The notes: generated by a model not told the origin, from the letters alone. A stretch of 17,462 nucleotides of DNA from Zygnema cylindricum (GCA_037447655.1 JBBHKE010000159.1:256427-273888); one strand, 5' to 3'; shown: positions 1 to 9,402, counted from the first letter of the stretch. Numbers and translations: made by a program.

Positions 1-40
1 TGTTTTTGATTCCGTATACTTTTGAATTCGGTAAATAGTA

Positions 41-508
41 AGGGTTATAGTGGGGTGCAATAACGAATTACATTGAATTTGATAAATGGCTTAAGTTTTC
101 ATATGCCTTAGTTTTTGTGATGCAAGGAGACGGTTGGGTCAATTTCACCAAAAACATGTGAAACTTAATGAAAAAATCTGATTATCGACTTTTGAACGTG
201 CCACATTGAATAAAAAGACTTCCAAGTGTATTACTTAATTTAGTTTGGTGTATTCTCTCCAAATGGATGCTAACTGAGGAATGGTTCGTCGAGGTGGATA
301 TTTTCGGTGGCACAGAATTTTAAATAACAACCAGTTGAGTGGAAGCATTCCATCGTCCATGGGTCAACTCTCAAAACTTGAGTATATGTAAGACTGAATT
401 ATGAGCAAAACCAATGTTCCACAGAAAGTGGGTTGAAAGTCGTTGGAAGTAAGGGCTTAAGGTTGGAGGGTTTGATTGCAAAAAAATGAATCTTGGAAAT
501 AAAATACT
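41..508 (+). repeat. Segmental duplication, copy 1 (intron-LRR exon-intron)
   Basis: This block matches 2931-3398 colinearly with a constant offset of 2890 bp and no gaps from 41 to about 445, then one single-base indel. I estimate about 95% identity. It contains one LRR exon with about 275 bp of the preceding intron and about 120 bp of the following one, so the duplicated unit was genomic DNA and not cDNA. Confidence 0.9.
316..387 (+). CDS. LRR exon 1 of the window (72 bp, phase 2-2)
   Basis: CACAG at 311-315 is the acceptor and GTAAG at 388-392 the donor. The exon encodes one repeat reading ILNNNQLSGSIPSSMGQLSK and then LEY, with the last codon split after two bases. It lies inside a duplicated block and is closely similar to the exon at 3206-3277. 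The incoming exon lies outside the window. Confidence 0.8.
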
Positions 509-3500
509 ACTGTTTTGTATCGGCTAGAAAATTATTGCGATAAAAACCGATATTAACCGTTGTTCATTGCGATAACACCAGTAACGATATATCATGCCAA
601 TATATCCATTATCGGTATGCCAAAAAAGGGATACATCGATTATCGAAAAAACCCTACAAATAGACAACACTATATTTTACCCATATCACGTCGTCCTTTA
701 ATCTGTAAAAATATGTGCAGCGTCACGCGCGACCAAATCAAGCCACACTATTCACGATTCGCAATTAGATTTCAATTTTGCGGCTAACTTAAAACCAACA
801 TGTGCTCTCAACGTGGAGTTCACGTAAAGTGAGAAAGTGTCTGCGCGCAACACTTTTACTTACATGTGGTTGCCGCAGTTTTGTTACCGTAAACTTTGGT
901 CGGCCGTGTGAATTGTTGGTTTTTCTATAATTAAATCAGCGCCCGTTACACGGGCATGTACTCTGTCCAGTTTATCATGCCCGTTTTTCATGCCCTTTTT
1001 TCATGCGCGTGTTTCATGGCCGTTTTTCATGAGAGAGAGGGAGAGGGGGAGAGAGGTCGAGGCGGGAGGGTGGAGAGGAGGGAGAGAAAGGAGTGGGAGA
1101 GAAGTAGACGCGTAAAGCGAGAGGGAGAGGGAGATCTGGATAGAGCGAGATGGGAGAGTGGGGAGTCAAAGGAGAGCGGGAGAATGGGAAATTGGGAAAG
1201 TGAAGGGGGACAGTGGGAGGGAGATGGAGAGGGGGAGTGGGAGAGGTAGAGGGAGAAGGGGAGGGAGAAAGGGAGGGATATGATGTGGGAGAGGGCGGGG
1301 CAAAGAAAGAGGGAGAGGGAGAGACAAGGAAAAGGAGGGACAAAGAGGGAGAGTTAGAGGGAGAGGGAGATGTAGAGTGAAAGGGAAGAGCGAGAGAGAG
1401 GCCGATAGCGAGGGAGAGGTAGTTGGAGTGTGAGATACGAAGGGAATGGGGGAGTGAGATGGGTGCGGAGATGGAGAAGGAGAGACAGCTAGAGAGTCAA
1501 AGGCCGAGGGTAGAAAGTGTGATGTTGCATGAATAGTGGAAAGTTTTTATAAGAATTTCTATTCAATGTTGTTGTGGTGTTTTATCTTCCGAATCATGCT
1601 TAGTGGATAGCATCTTGAGGGAATGGAATGTTGGTGGGATGGTGTTTGCCTATTGCCACAGAGATTTTTCTAACAACCAGTTGAGTGGAAGCATTCCAGC
1701 GTCCATTGGTCAAATGAAATCCCTCAGATATTTGTAAGACATTTATAATTTTAACGCCCAAAATATAAACCCCTCCATTTTTTATTTTATAAACATATAC
1801 ATGTCATATATTACAATAGGAAATCTCTTTAATTTTGAAGCTTCCACGTCTTGTTTTCCTTTTGCCTGCTCGATCCATTAAATTTTGATAAACATACCTT
1901 TTCTTGCCCTCTCTTTTCCCCCTCTTTCCTCTCTTTCACCCTTCACTTATGAGATGAGTCCATTATAAATGCCATAAACACATAAAAAATTGTCTGGATT
2001 TTTAAATGCGAGTAAAATTCAAAAAGATTATCTTCTTTGGAAAATGCAAGAAAGATGCCCAAATATTTTGGGATGAAATTATAAAAATAATTGGAAAGGT
2101 ATAATTGACAATCTACGAAAAAAGAGGAAGTAGGGTACGTTTCACTAATTGAAATAAATTTGCCAACTAAATGATCGAACCGTTAAATCTCACACTGATA
2201 TATGTAAGGTTTGGCAAATTATATGAGAAAAAAAATCTGATCCAAAATGCTGGTTAAGTCATTTGAGAAAATAAGACAAAATTTGATGGTCGAAAATAGG
2301 TTGTTGGGAAATTTTGGGATTCGGGAAATAAAAATTTTCAAGAAATATATCGTGATACTAGTAAATTTTGATAATAAGATGACGACTGTTTAAGTTTCTC
2401 GGAACCAGCAACACAACAACCAAGAGCCTTAAAATTTAGATGATAATTCAAAAACTGTGCAGAAAAAAAAAAAGGGGAAAGAAAGAGAGATGTTCAAAAT
2501 TGAGGATAAATATCTTGAGAGAAATTTTGAGCAATCCACCACATCATCTCGTCTCTTTTTTTCTCCGATAACAAAAACGTCATTTAAGCAAAGTGTGTAA
2601 TGATGAATTTAAAAGAACATACAATTATCCTTCATCCTTAAATTAACCTATAAAATGCTTAGCAGGAAATACCAAAAATACCCATTGGAAATTGACTGGG
2701 CGATAAATCCATTCACAAAAATCTCGTTTTTATTGTCTCTCTACAATTATCAACAATGTTAACCACACTATTTAATTTAGAAAAACCCTTCCAAGTCTAC
2801 GTAATTCTGTACTCTTCACACTCCGATTGGTTAAAAGAAAAAAATATACAACAAAGCAAGAAAAAAAATTATAACGGGAAAGAAAGAAAGGGAAAAAGAT
2901 TCAAAAGGACACACACGCACACATTTATCAAGGGTTATAGTGGGGTGCAATAACGAATTACATTGAATTTGATAAATGGCTTAAGTTTTCATATGCCTTA
3001 GTTTTTGTGATGCAAGGAGACGGTTGGGTCAATTTCACCAAAAACATCTGAAACTTAACGAAAAAATCTGATTATCGACTTTTGAACGTGCCGTATTGAA
3101 TAGAAAGACTTCCAAGTGTATTACTTAATTTAGTGTGGTGTATTCCCTCCAAATGGATGCTAATTGAGGAATGGGTTGTCGATGTGGATATTCTCGGTGG
3201 CACAGACTTTTATATAACAACCAGTTGAGTGGAAGCATTCCATCGTCCATGGGTCAACTCTCAAAAATTAAGTACATGTAAGACTGAATTATGAGCAAAA
3301 TCAATGTTCCACAGATAGAGGGGTAAAAAATCGTTAGAAGTAAGGCTTAAGGTTGGAGGGTTTGTTTGCAAGAAAATGAATGGTGGAAATAAAATACTCG
3401 GAATCATTTTATCGTCCATCGATCAAGCCTTCCCCCTTTTAAATTGTAAGTTCGAGTTCGTGCTAAATGGAAGGCATTTGAAAGGGAGGGGATGTTGGTG

Positions 3501-4947
3501 GGGTGGGTATGTTTGCTATTATAGTGATCTATTTGGCAACCAGCTGATTGGAAAAATGCCATCGTCCATCAGTCAACTCTCAAGCCTTGGAACATTGTAA
3601 GATTGAATTATGAGCAAAGCTAATTTTTGCCTGTAACATAAGATAGATTTTGTTTGAAATATATAACTTAAGTGAGAAAGAGTTTTTTTTTGTTATATGT
3701 ATCCTGGAAACATTTTATACTGCTAATTATTCTTCTACATTTCGTTTACTTTATTGGTTGAGAACGATTTTGCACTCAATTTTTAAAGATTTATAACATA
3801 GAATGGACACTTTAAAAAATCACTTTGAGAATGGAAAAATATACACATTTATAACTAGTTACAAAATTTTTTAATTGACATAAAACTCGAAATGCAAGTT
3901 GGACCAAGTTGGACCCAAAAAAAAAAAATTGAAGAAGGCTACCTAACGTGTGTACAAAACCTTTTCCTACCCTCCATATCTTCCCACCCTTTCCCTCCTA
4001 GCACCTTATCATCTCTCTTCCGTTAAAACTCACTATCTAAACATGCATTTGAGTTTGGCTAAAACTTTTGACGCTGTTAAAGTTTCACGCGTTGAAAATC
4101 TTCAATTTCCACTCACGTATTTGCATGACACATTTATTCACCTTTTGAACAGCTTTATTTCAAACAACTATTTCACCGGGCCCGTTGTCCGATCTAATAA
4201 ACACCCAACATGTGCGGAGTTGGAAACCAATTGCCTGTTTGGCTCAAACCTCCCTTCTGGATGCAAATCCAGTCTTCAACGAAGTAAAAGCGAATGTAAA
4301 GCGTTTTGCAATGCGACACAAGTGGGAGGACCATGCGGGGGAAACGGGATTTGCTCCAATAGCACAAATGGGAGTACACGAAAATGTGTTTGCAATAAAG
4401 GATACACTAATATAGTGAACAAATTCACTTGCAAATGTAAGTCTTTGTTCTTGCTATGATGTCCGCTAAAAATGGAACTCCTTTTGATGGCGTAAGGAAA
4501 ATTTGCACAGTTTCCTTTTCTTTGGTCTCGTGGCGCTCACACTTTTGACCCTTTGGTGATGTATCTAATCAGTTTTAAAGTTATTGTGTTTACTTGCATT
4601 ATGATAGTTGAGCCTTCTCCTTCAATCGCAATGATTTTTTATCATTTTTGATATCTTTTTTTAGTCTTGGCAACCGGAAAAATAAATTTAAGGTTCCCCT
4701 CAGCGTATTTATTTATAAGAGTTAGTGTTTACAAGAAGACAACAACTATCTAAGGCTTGAAAACAAATATTTGTAATATTTTAATTCCCCTGTTCTCTTT
4801 TTTTTTCTAGTAATGCGTTCACCGCCATCGCTGGGTTTACCACCCGCACCACCCTTTCCTACACCAACTCGTCTTCCTCCACCTCATCCACCTATTCGTG
4901 CCTCTCCTTCTCCACCACCTCCTCGCCCCCCTCCATCTCGTCCTTAA
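316..4947 (+). CDS. LRR-EGF-like-Pro/Arg-tail protein, 3' part of a multi-exon gene
   Basis: The exons are 316-387, 1662-1733, 3206-3277, 3525-3596, 4153-4436 and 4811-4947. Joined at GTAAG donors and AG acceptors they give one unbroken frame to TAA at 4945-4947. The product has at least five LRRs of the plant type (NNQLSGSIPSSMGQLS-like), then a region with about 14 cysteines containing an EGF-like motif (CGGNGIC, later CVCNKGY), then a tail of about 45 residues rich in Pro and Arg. No start codon, signal peptide or membrane segment is visible. The 5' end must lie left of the window because exon 316 begins inside a repeat. LRR and EGF modules usually bind proteins or glycans outside the cell, so a secreted or wall-associated recognition role is an inference. 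No kinase or GTPase domain follows. The splice phases agree across every junction, which makes the model strong; the function is unknown. Confidence 0.85.
924..960 (+). mobile_element. Helitron-like 5' terminus
   Basis: The stretch starts TCTATAATTAAATCAGC and continues into the hairpin GCCCGTTACACGGGC (941-955; 6-bp arms, TAC loop). A TC start with an AT-rich TCTATA leader followed by a GCCCGT...ACGGGC palindrome resembles published Helitron 5' ends. I found no Rep/helicase gene and no matching 3' end (hairpin plus CTRR), so this is a terminus or remnant only. Confidence 0.45.
976..1027 (+). repeat. Four-copy 13-bp tandem repeat (CATGNCCGTTTTT)
   Basis: Four successive units start at 976, 989, 1002 and 1015: catgcccgttttt, catgccctttttt, catgcgcgtgttt and catggccgttttt. 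A fifth CATG at 1028 begins the GA-rich tract. The array lies just inside the Helitron-like terminus. Confidence 0.85.
1028..1515 (+). repeat. GA-rich (polypurine) low-complexity tract
   Basis: Nearly 500 bases in which the + strand is almost only G and A, built from GGGAGA-like words without one strict period. Both strands show reading frames here, but they are products of the base composition (Gly/Glu/Arg on +, Pro/Ser/Leu on -) and I do not call them genes. Confidence 0.9.
1662..1733 (+). CDS. LRR exon 2 (72 bp, phase 2-2)
   Basis: The acceptor is CACAG ending at 1661 and the donor GTAAG starts at 1734. The repeat reads DFSNNQLSGSIPASIGQMKS and then LRY. The junction with exon 1 restores an LRR strand (LEYIDFSNNQL) and the junction with exon 3 gives LRYLLLYNNQL, both excellent matches to the LxxLxLxxN consensus. 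The 40 bases before the exon are related to those before the exon at 3525. Confidence 0.85.
1734..3205 (+). other. LRR gene intron 2 (about 1.47 kb)
   Basis: AT-rich, from GTAAG to CACAG. Bases 1740-2930 show homopolymer runs and no convincing ORF or repeat. The last 275 bp are the duplicated intron flank shared with 41-315. Confidence 0.7.
2931..3398 (+). repeat. Segmental duplication, copy 2 (intron-LRR exon-intron)
   Basis: Partner of 41-508. The left edge is sharp: similarity begins at AGGGTTATAG, with unrelated sequence before it. The right edge falls after AAAATACT. A decayed LRR-like stretch starts directly at the right edge. Confidence 0.9.
3206..3277 (+). CDS. LRR exon 3 (72 bp, phase 2-2)
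   Basis: The acceptor is CACAG at 3201-3205 and the donor GTAAG at 3278. It encodes LLYNNQLSGSIPSSMGQLSK and then IKY. It is the duplicate of exon 1 with five base differences, of which four change the protein. Confidence 0.85.
3399..3445 (+). pseudogene. Decayed LRR exon remnant inside intron 3
   Basis: Directly after the duplicated block the + strand reads GIILSSIDQAFPLLN, which lines up with GKMPSSISQLSSLGT of exon 4, and is followed by TTGTAAG exactly as in the working exons. No matching acceptor with a 72-bp spacing is present. The frame is one base out of phase with phase-2 splicing, so I read it as a dead exon inside the 247-bp intron 3278-3524. Confidence 0.45.
3525..3596 (+). CDS. 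LRR exon 4 (72 bp, phase 2-2)
   Basis: The acceptor is ATAG ending at 3524 and the donor GTAAG starts at 3597. The repeat reads DLFGNQLIGKMPSSISQLSS and then LGT. It is more diverged than the other three and keeps the same length and phase. The first bases of its downstream intron resemble those after exons 1 and 3. Confidence 0.85.
3597..4152 (+). other. LRR gene intron 4
   Basis: Begins GTAAG with a short stretch related to the other LRR introns, then AT-rich sequence. A reading frame runs through 3950-4152 into the next exon, but the upstream part has no LRR character and the splice phase favours the acceptor at 4152. I see nothing else here. Confidence 0.65.
4153..4436 (+). CDS. Terminal LRR plus cysteine-rich EGF-like exon
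   Basis: The acceptor is TTGAACAG ending at 4152 and the donor GTAAGT starts at 4437. The first codon is completed from the previous exon. The exon starts with a last LRR strand (FISNNYFTGPVV), leaves the repeat at about residue 12, and then has many cysteines. Its second half carries CGGNGIC, a spacer, and CVCNKGY with one more Cys, the layout of an EGF-like fold. It contains NST, NGS and NAT sites that could be N-glycosylated if the protein is secreted. It ends in phase 1, unlike the LRR exons. Confidence 0.85.
4437..4810 (+). other. LRR gene intron 5
   Basis: GTAAGT donor and a strong polypyrimidine-CTAG acceptor frame 374 bp of AT-rich sequence with no feature of its own. Confidence 0.75.
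4811..4947 (+). CDS. Last exon: Pro/Arg-rich C-terminal tail
   Basis: A long pyrimidine tract ending TTTCTAG (4801-4810) is a textbook acceptor. With the one base carried over from the previous exon the frame gives Leu-Met and then a tail of about 44 residues dominated by Pro, Arg, Ser and Leu, for example PPPHPPIRASPSPPPPRPPP, ending at TAA. Such tails occur in extracellular wall-bound proteins. No hydrophobic anchor is present. Confidence 0.8.
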
Positions 4948-5056
4948 CTACCCTAATTCAAGATGAAGGTATCCATCCTAACTTGAACAAAGTACCGCGA
5001 CGATGGAAGAGTCTTTCTGGTTAACTCGTTATTTTGATTGTCTCGGTTTGAATGTA

Positions 5057-5062
5057 AATAAA
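5057..5062 (+). terminator. Polyadenylation signal AATAAA of the LRR gene
   Basis: AATAAA lies about 110 bases after the TAA stop, followed by T/GT-rich sequence. The position is usual for a short 3' UTR. Confidence 0.6.
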
Positions 5063-5400
5063 TTGTAATATTACCAATTGACTTGACGTTTTATGTTGTG
5101 TTTTCTTTTCATCATAATCGATTGTTACTCTGTGCACGAAGGAGAATTTAAAGCTTCTAAATGGTTTTTGGGTCAAATTTACGTCATATTAGTGTATGTG
5201 CAAATGGTGATGAAACCAGAAACCGCTAGCATGATGTTACCTTATTATGCCATTTAGTTGACTATATTAAACATCGTAGTAAAGCAACCACTATATTGTT
5301 AACTCGGACACGTTGCCTATGTATAATGACTTTATGATGTTTAGCAAATAACACGGTTTTGTCATTTTGCCAAAACGTGAAAACTATACTCATCTAAGTG
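5063..5400. other. Intergenic, nothing recognised
   Basis: AT-rich sequence without a convincing ORF, repeat or RNA gene. Confidence 0.5.
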
Positions 5401-5404
5401 CACC

Positions 5405-5829
5405 TTGCTACACAATTATATTGTCCATGATCCTATCATATTGAAGAAACAACATGACTTTGATGTTTTTGCCAAACAAAAAATTGACAAACTCTCCTCT
5501 GTACTCATTGGCACTAAAATTGTTGTCTCGCACATATCTGGTAAATCCGTTGCTTCCTTGGTTGAGGGAATTTTGTTGGGATTGTGGGTTTTCTTAGGCC
5601 ACCAAAGCAAAGTCTCATGAATAGCCTTTGTAACCTTCACGATATGGAGAAAAGGAACTTTGACGGCCTGGAGATAAGAAGAGATAAGAAGACGGATATT
5701 CAAGTAATGGTCGGTAAGAAGCAACACAAGACAAATTTTGTCTTCGTGGAGAAATGTGTCGGAAGAGATCTTGGCGCGAATCAAGAAAGTTTGGAAGATG
5801 ATGAGGCTAGCTCATTTTGTCGATTGTCT
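5405..5829 (+). pseudogene. Possible coding relic, unrecognised
   Basis: Two overlapping frames (5405-5617 and 5584-5829) have less biased composition than the surroundings and could be one frame broken by a shift near 5600. The second contains MEKRNFDGLEIRRDKK-like charged sequence. The opposite strand is also open over 5416-5784. I recognise no family and no splice sites that settle it. It could equally be chance. Confidence 0.2.
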
Positions 5830-5832
5830 TGA

Positions 5833-7515
5833 TGCATAAACTACTCAATACTCTTCGGGTCTAATATTTGGAGACTGTTTTTATTTACTGATGACTATGA
5901 AGAAAAAGTCAGGTTGTCAGGTTGTTTTATTTCGTTGTGGGCTGTGCTTTAGTTGACGGTATTGAGTTATGTTTTTTATTTATCGTAAAACAGTTTGCTA
6001 ATGGGTGTTTACTTTGGCCGTTCATGAGCCGAAGAATTGATGAAATTTTATTGGTTGAAAACTCTTTGAGCGATGCTAGGTGGTTTGGGTTAATTCCCGA
6101 TTACTGTTTTATTGAGAGTATCGTCTATGTTTTCTAGTAACTTTGTGTCGCAGTGGGTGTTTTATTCGGTGTTATATGATCGTATAATAGTTGACTCAAA
6201 GGTTGAAAAATCATTTAAGTGCCTTTGGTGACAATACTCTAAAATTACTTACGGAACATTTGGAGAACCACGTTTTTTCTTTTCATTGGTCTGTATGTTG
6301 CAACGCACATATTTACTGGCTGGGTGATTTGTAGTAGTGTTTTCATCTGGTTGATAAATTTACTTTTTCCTATGGTTTCTTCTTTAACCTTTCTTTCCTG
6401 TTGTACCACATGTTGTTATTTGTGCCCATTTTAGAGGTTTGTATTTCAGCGAGCTACAAAAGCAGTGGTTGTTAAGAATCACCTAAATTAATGTGGTCTT
6501 ATCTGAATTTAGACGTAAACACTAACTGGTTCGGGATTAACCATTCACTGAATTGGATCCCTTTACATAAATAGCAAATAAGAAAATCCGTTTAAAGTGT
6601 AGGACTAGTACTCTTGAAACATGGGATGTTCCACACCAATGTTGGTTAACAATGTAAATCAAACTCACAGTTGTAGAGAAAAATCAGGGAAAAAAAATAA
6701 ATAATACGCAAATGAGAAGGCAAAAATTGAATAAAACAGTTGGAAGAAACAAGGATAAGTGGTTTCACTAAGAAATATGTTTATAGATTGATGCTTTTAT
6801 GATATATTCATATTCTCGAGCTTAAAGTAATCAAACATTAATAATATGGAGAAAATTTGAATAATGGATACATTTATAAAACATATCACAATCACGTGTA
6901 CAAGGATTGGGCCCTTCTTCAAATGAACCTCAAACTTAAACTGGCTTGAAAAAAAGAAAAAAAAGGTACACAATGGACAAGCGATGACAACCTTGAAATT
7001 GGTAAAGGCCATGTGGCTTTGGAAAAGGTGGATTCAAATAAAACAAAATCCAGAAAATCGTTTGCGTAGGATATTCTCTGACCTTCCTTTTGGTATCCAT
7101 TGACCTTCACAGAAGGGACTGCGTTTTAAAATATTGCAACGAAGTTCGTACAACGACATGGTACGCCCACACAAATCTCACAATTGAAAAAAAAATCGTA
7201 CAAATATTAAATTTTGTCCATCCGTACAAATATTGCATTCATATTATGGGCGTAAGAATCTTTAACTATTTTCAACGTTTGAACAAAGCCGACATCTCCC
7301 GGCCGAAATAAAGCCCGCATGCGAGAGGTACCTTGGTGGCACGACTTCATAGAATAGTGATCAAAAGATTACTACCCGTAACGCGGTGCGCCTATGTAAC
7401 CGAGACTTTGGAATGAAACTTTGGATTTTAGGCCAGATTTTCCGATGTACTTTTCTAAGTGTTCCCATGTCCAAGAACGAAATCGTTACTTGGGCCTTCG
7501 TTACTTTAAATATGT
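5833..7515. other. Intergenic, nothing recognised
   Basis: AT-rich, with only short frames on both strands, no repeated words of note and no recognisable protein. Confidence 0.5.
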
Positions 7516-7571
7516 AACAGTTGTAGACGTCTATGAAATTTGCAACGATTGTAGACGTCAATGAACTACGG
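7516..7571 (+). repeat. Short 28-bp tandem repeat with GACGTC core
   Basis: Two units start at 7516 and 7544 and share TTGTAGACGTC and ATGAA at the same positions. A third, weaker unit follows (ACAGTTATAAACGCC). GACGTC is self-complementary. The repeat lies in the 7533-7889 open frame, which I do not recognise as a protein. Confidence 0.5.
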
Positions 7572-7599
7572 ACAGTTATAAACGCCAACCCGTGGACAA

Positions 7600-8400
7600 A
7601 ATACCCAATCATAGACTTCTACAAATGTCTCTTGTCAAAGGGTCCTCAAATGTTTTACGTGACAAAGAGAGGGCATGAGACGCCTTCAATGACTTTTCTT
7701 CTAGGAAATGTCACTCATTACCGGAGACCCTTGCCTAGAGAGAAGTTCCGCACAACCAAACAAACAAACAAATTGTTTGCGAAGGGACAAACCATTTTTT
7801 CGTGTTCTCTCCCTACTGGAAAAACATTTTCGAAGACGTTTGATGCGTGCAATAAAGTTTTACTATTTTTGGATGGACTATTACTTTAAATAATATTTCC
7901 TTTTGAGACCATTTTATTAAAAGTTTGAAGATAAGGTGGCGTGACGTGGAAGAGGGTCGAAAAGATAATAACGACAAATTGCAGTACGTTCAAAGTTTCA
8001 AGGGGACGCAAAATTTACTTTGGTTCTCACCCATTTTCAGTACGGTATAATATTTTCTCGTTGCAAGTCCCATTTTGTGTGAAAACGACAGAAAATAACA
8101 CTTACTTTAACACATGAGCGCACCGCCTAAGCGTGGTCTTACAATTACTGGAACCGCGTGGTGGACAAGAGGCCGAAATGTTACATTCCAAGATTGAGAG
8201 TACACGTGTCTTTTTCCTATAATGACTAATGTCCACATAATTCTTTTTTTATTTTTTTGGCATTTTTACATACAAATTTTTTTCATTAGATCATATCAAT
8301 TCACAAATATATATACTGAAAAAATAGTCAAATTGGAAGAAAAAAAAAACTAATAAGTGTATGAAATAAACAAGTGGAAAAAAAAACTAGCAATACGTAT
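7600..8400. other. Intergenic, nothing recognised
   Basis: A 118-codon open frame covers 7533-7889 (+) but its product has no visible domain and the opposite strand is also partly open. Beyond 7890 the DNA is AT-rich with A and T runs. Confidence 0.4.
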
Positions 8401-8549
8401 TGTACCCTTTTAAATCCGTATCTTATTTTTTGGACGGAAGAAGGTACTATCAGTATCAGTATATAAATAAGAGTCTTTCAGACGCCTTTCTGGAAAGCCT
8501 TATAAGGCGGTTTCTGTTCGTCCGCAGTACGGATTGCTGCAGCCCGTCG

Positions 8550-8843
8550 CGTTACAGACCGCTGTACAGCTGGCGGAATTCAATGTTGCCTCCCGCCGGT
8601 GTACAGACCGCAGTAAGGTTGGCATAATGTTACGCTGCCAACCGTCAGTGTACAGACCGCCGTACGGCTGGCGTAATGTTACGCTGCCAACCGTCAGTGT
8701 ACAGACCGCCGTACGGCTGGCGTAATGTTACGCTGACAACCGTCAGTGTACAGACCGCCGTACGGCTGGCGTAATGTTACGCTGACAACCATCAGTGTAC
8801 AGACCGCCGTACCGCTAGCGTTGTCGTGTGTCGCCGTACAGAC
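8550..8843 (+). repeat. 49-bp tandem array (six units, first one degenerate)
   Basis: The anchor GTGTACAGAC recurs at 8599, 8648, 8697, 8746 and 8795, exactly 49 bp apart. A degenerate unit precedes it at 8550, and traces reach back to about 8520. Each full unit contains a 10-bp perfect palindrome, GCCGTACGGC, and a hairpin, GCGTAATGTTACGC. The four central units are nearly identical while the outer ones decay, as expected for unequal exchange. Frames through the array are by-products. Confidence 0.9.
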
Positions 8844-8870
8844 TACCGTACGACTGGCACAATGTACACC
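8844..8870 (+). repeat. Degenerate array unit left of the inserted element
   Basis: CCGTACGACTGGCACAATGTA is a diverged unit fragment that breaks off where the inverted-repeat element begins. Confidence 0.5.
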
Positions 8871-9402
8871 GCGAATCGTTATTAGTGTCAAAGTTTAAAT
8901 AGTGTTGAAGAAAATTTACTGTAATTGATGCTTATTAAGAATTTAATTTTTTTTTTAAAAAGGTGTATTCTAATTTCGGCTTAATGCTAATTTGCGAACA
9001 GCAAAAATGGAATATTCGCCGAACTATTATATTCACTAATATATGTATCTGTACAAAATATTAGGAATCGTACGCCATCGTGAAAGTTAAATATCCGTAC
9101 AGGTCAGACTAATTTACGTGTCAGGATAATCCTGTTTTTTTAGCGCACATTCCTATGCGTGAGCGTCTGATTAAATTCATTTTTTGTAAAATTTTCACTT
9201 ACAGGTACATTTACGTACGGTCTGATATCGACCATACACCACACTATTTAGATATTATTGTATTTTCGTTCTTTACCCTATTTTGTACGGTACCTTAATT
9301 AACGTCAAAGAAAAATTTAAATCATCTAATCCTATTTGAGGAAAAAAAACAAAATTTTAAGAACCCAAATTAGTGACTTTGACACTAATAACGATTGGCG
9401 GT
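8868..9402. mobile_element. Foldback/MITE-like element C
   Basis: ATCGTTATTAGTGTCAAAGT at about 8875 returns as its exact reverse complement at about 9376-9396. A few more outward bases (CACCGC) also match, so the terminal inverted repeat is about 25-30 bp. The interior is AT-rich and has no transposase. The same terminus is found in two other elements of the window. No clear target-site duplication is visible. Confidence 0.65.

Larger units (their letters stand above)
388..1661 (+). other. LRR gene intron 1 (about 1.27 kb)
   Basis: Runs from GTAAG after exon 1 to CACAG before exon 2. Its first 120 bp belong to the duplicated block. Bases 510-920 hold AT-rich sequence with several TATCG/CGATA words and no convincing ORF. 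The rest holds the Helitron-like terminus, the 13-bp repeat and the GA tract listed separately. Confidence 0.75.

Noticed and set aside
510-700. TATCG/CGATA-rich stretch in intron 1 as another copy of the hAT-like MITE
   Set aside because: Similar words occur but I found no TAGTGTTGGG-type ends or target duplication.
956-1343. Overlapping Glu/Gly/Arg and Pro/Ser frames on both strands
   Set aside because: They follow purely from the polypurine composition and lie in an intron of the LRR gene.
3950-4152. Upstream extension of the cysteine-rich exon into a start at 3950
   Set aside because: The splice phase from exon 4 to the acceptor at 4152 gives a perfect LRR junction, and the extension has no LRR or signal-peptide character. 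It would also detach the last LRR strand from the array.
5399-5440. CTLLHNYIVHD-like translation resembling the LHN motif of Harbinger transposases
   Set aside because: A stop lies about seven codons upstream and no other DDE-domain motif is found around it.
8400-8891. 49-bp array considered as a CRISPR array or as a repeat protein
   Set aside because: There are no unique spacers between repeats, the setting is eukaryotic, and 49 is not a multiple of 3, so a repeat protein would change frame each unit.
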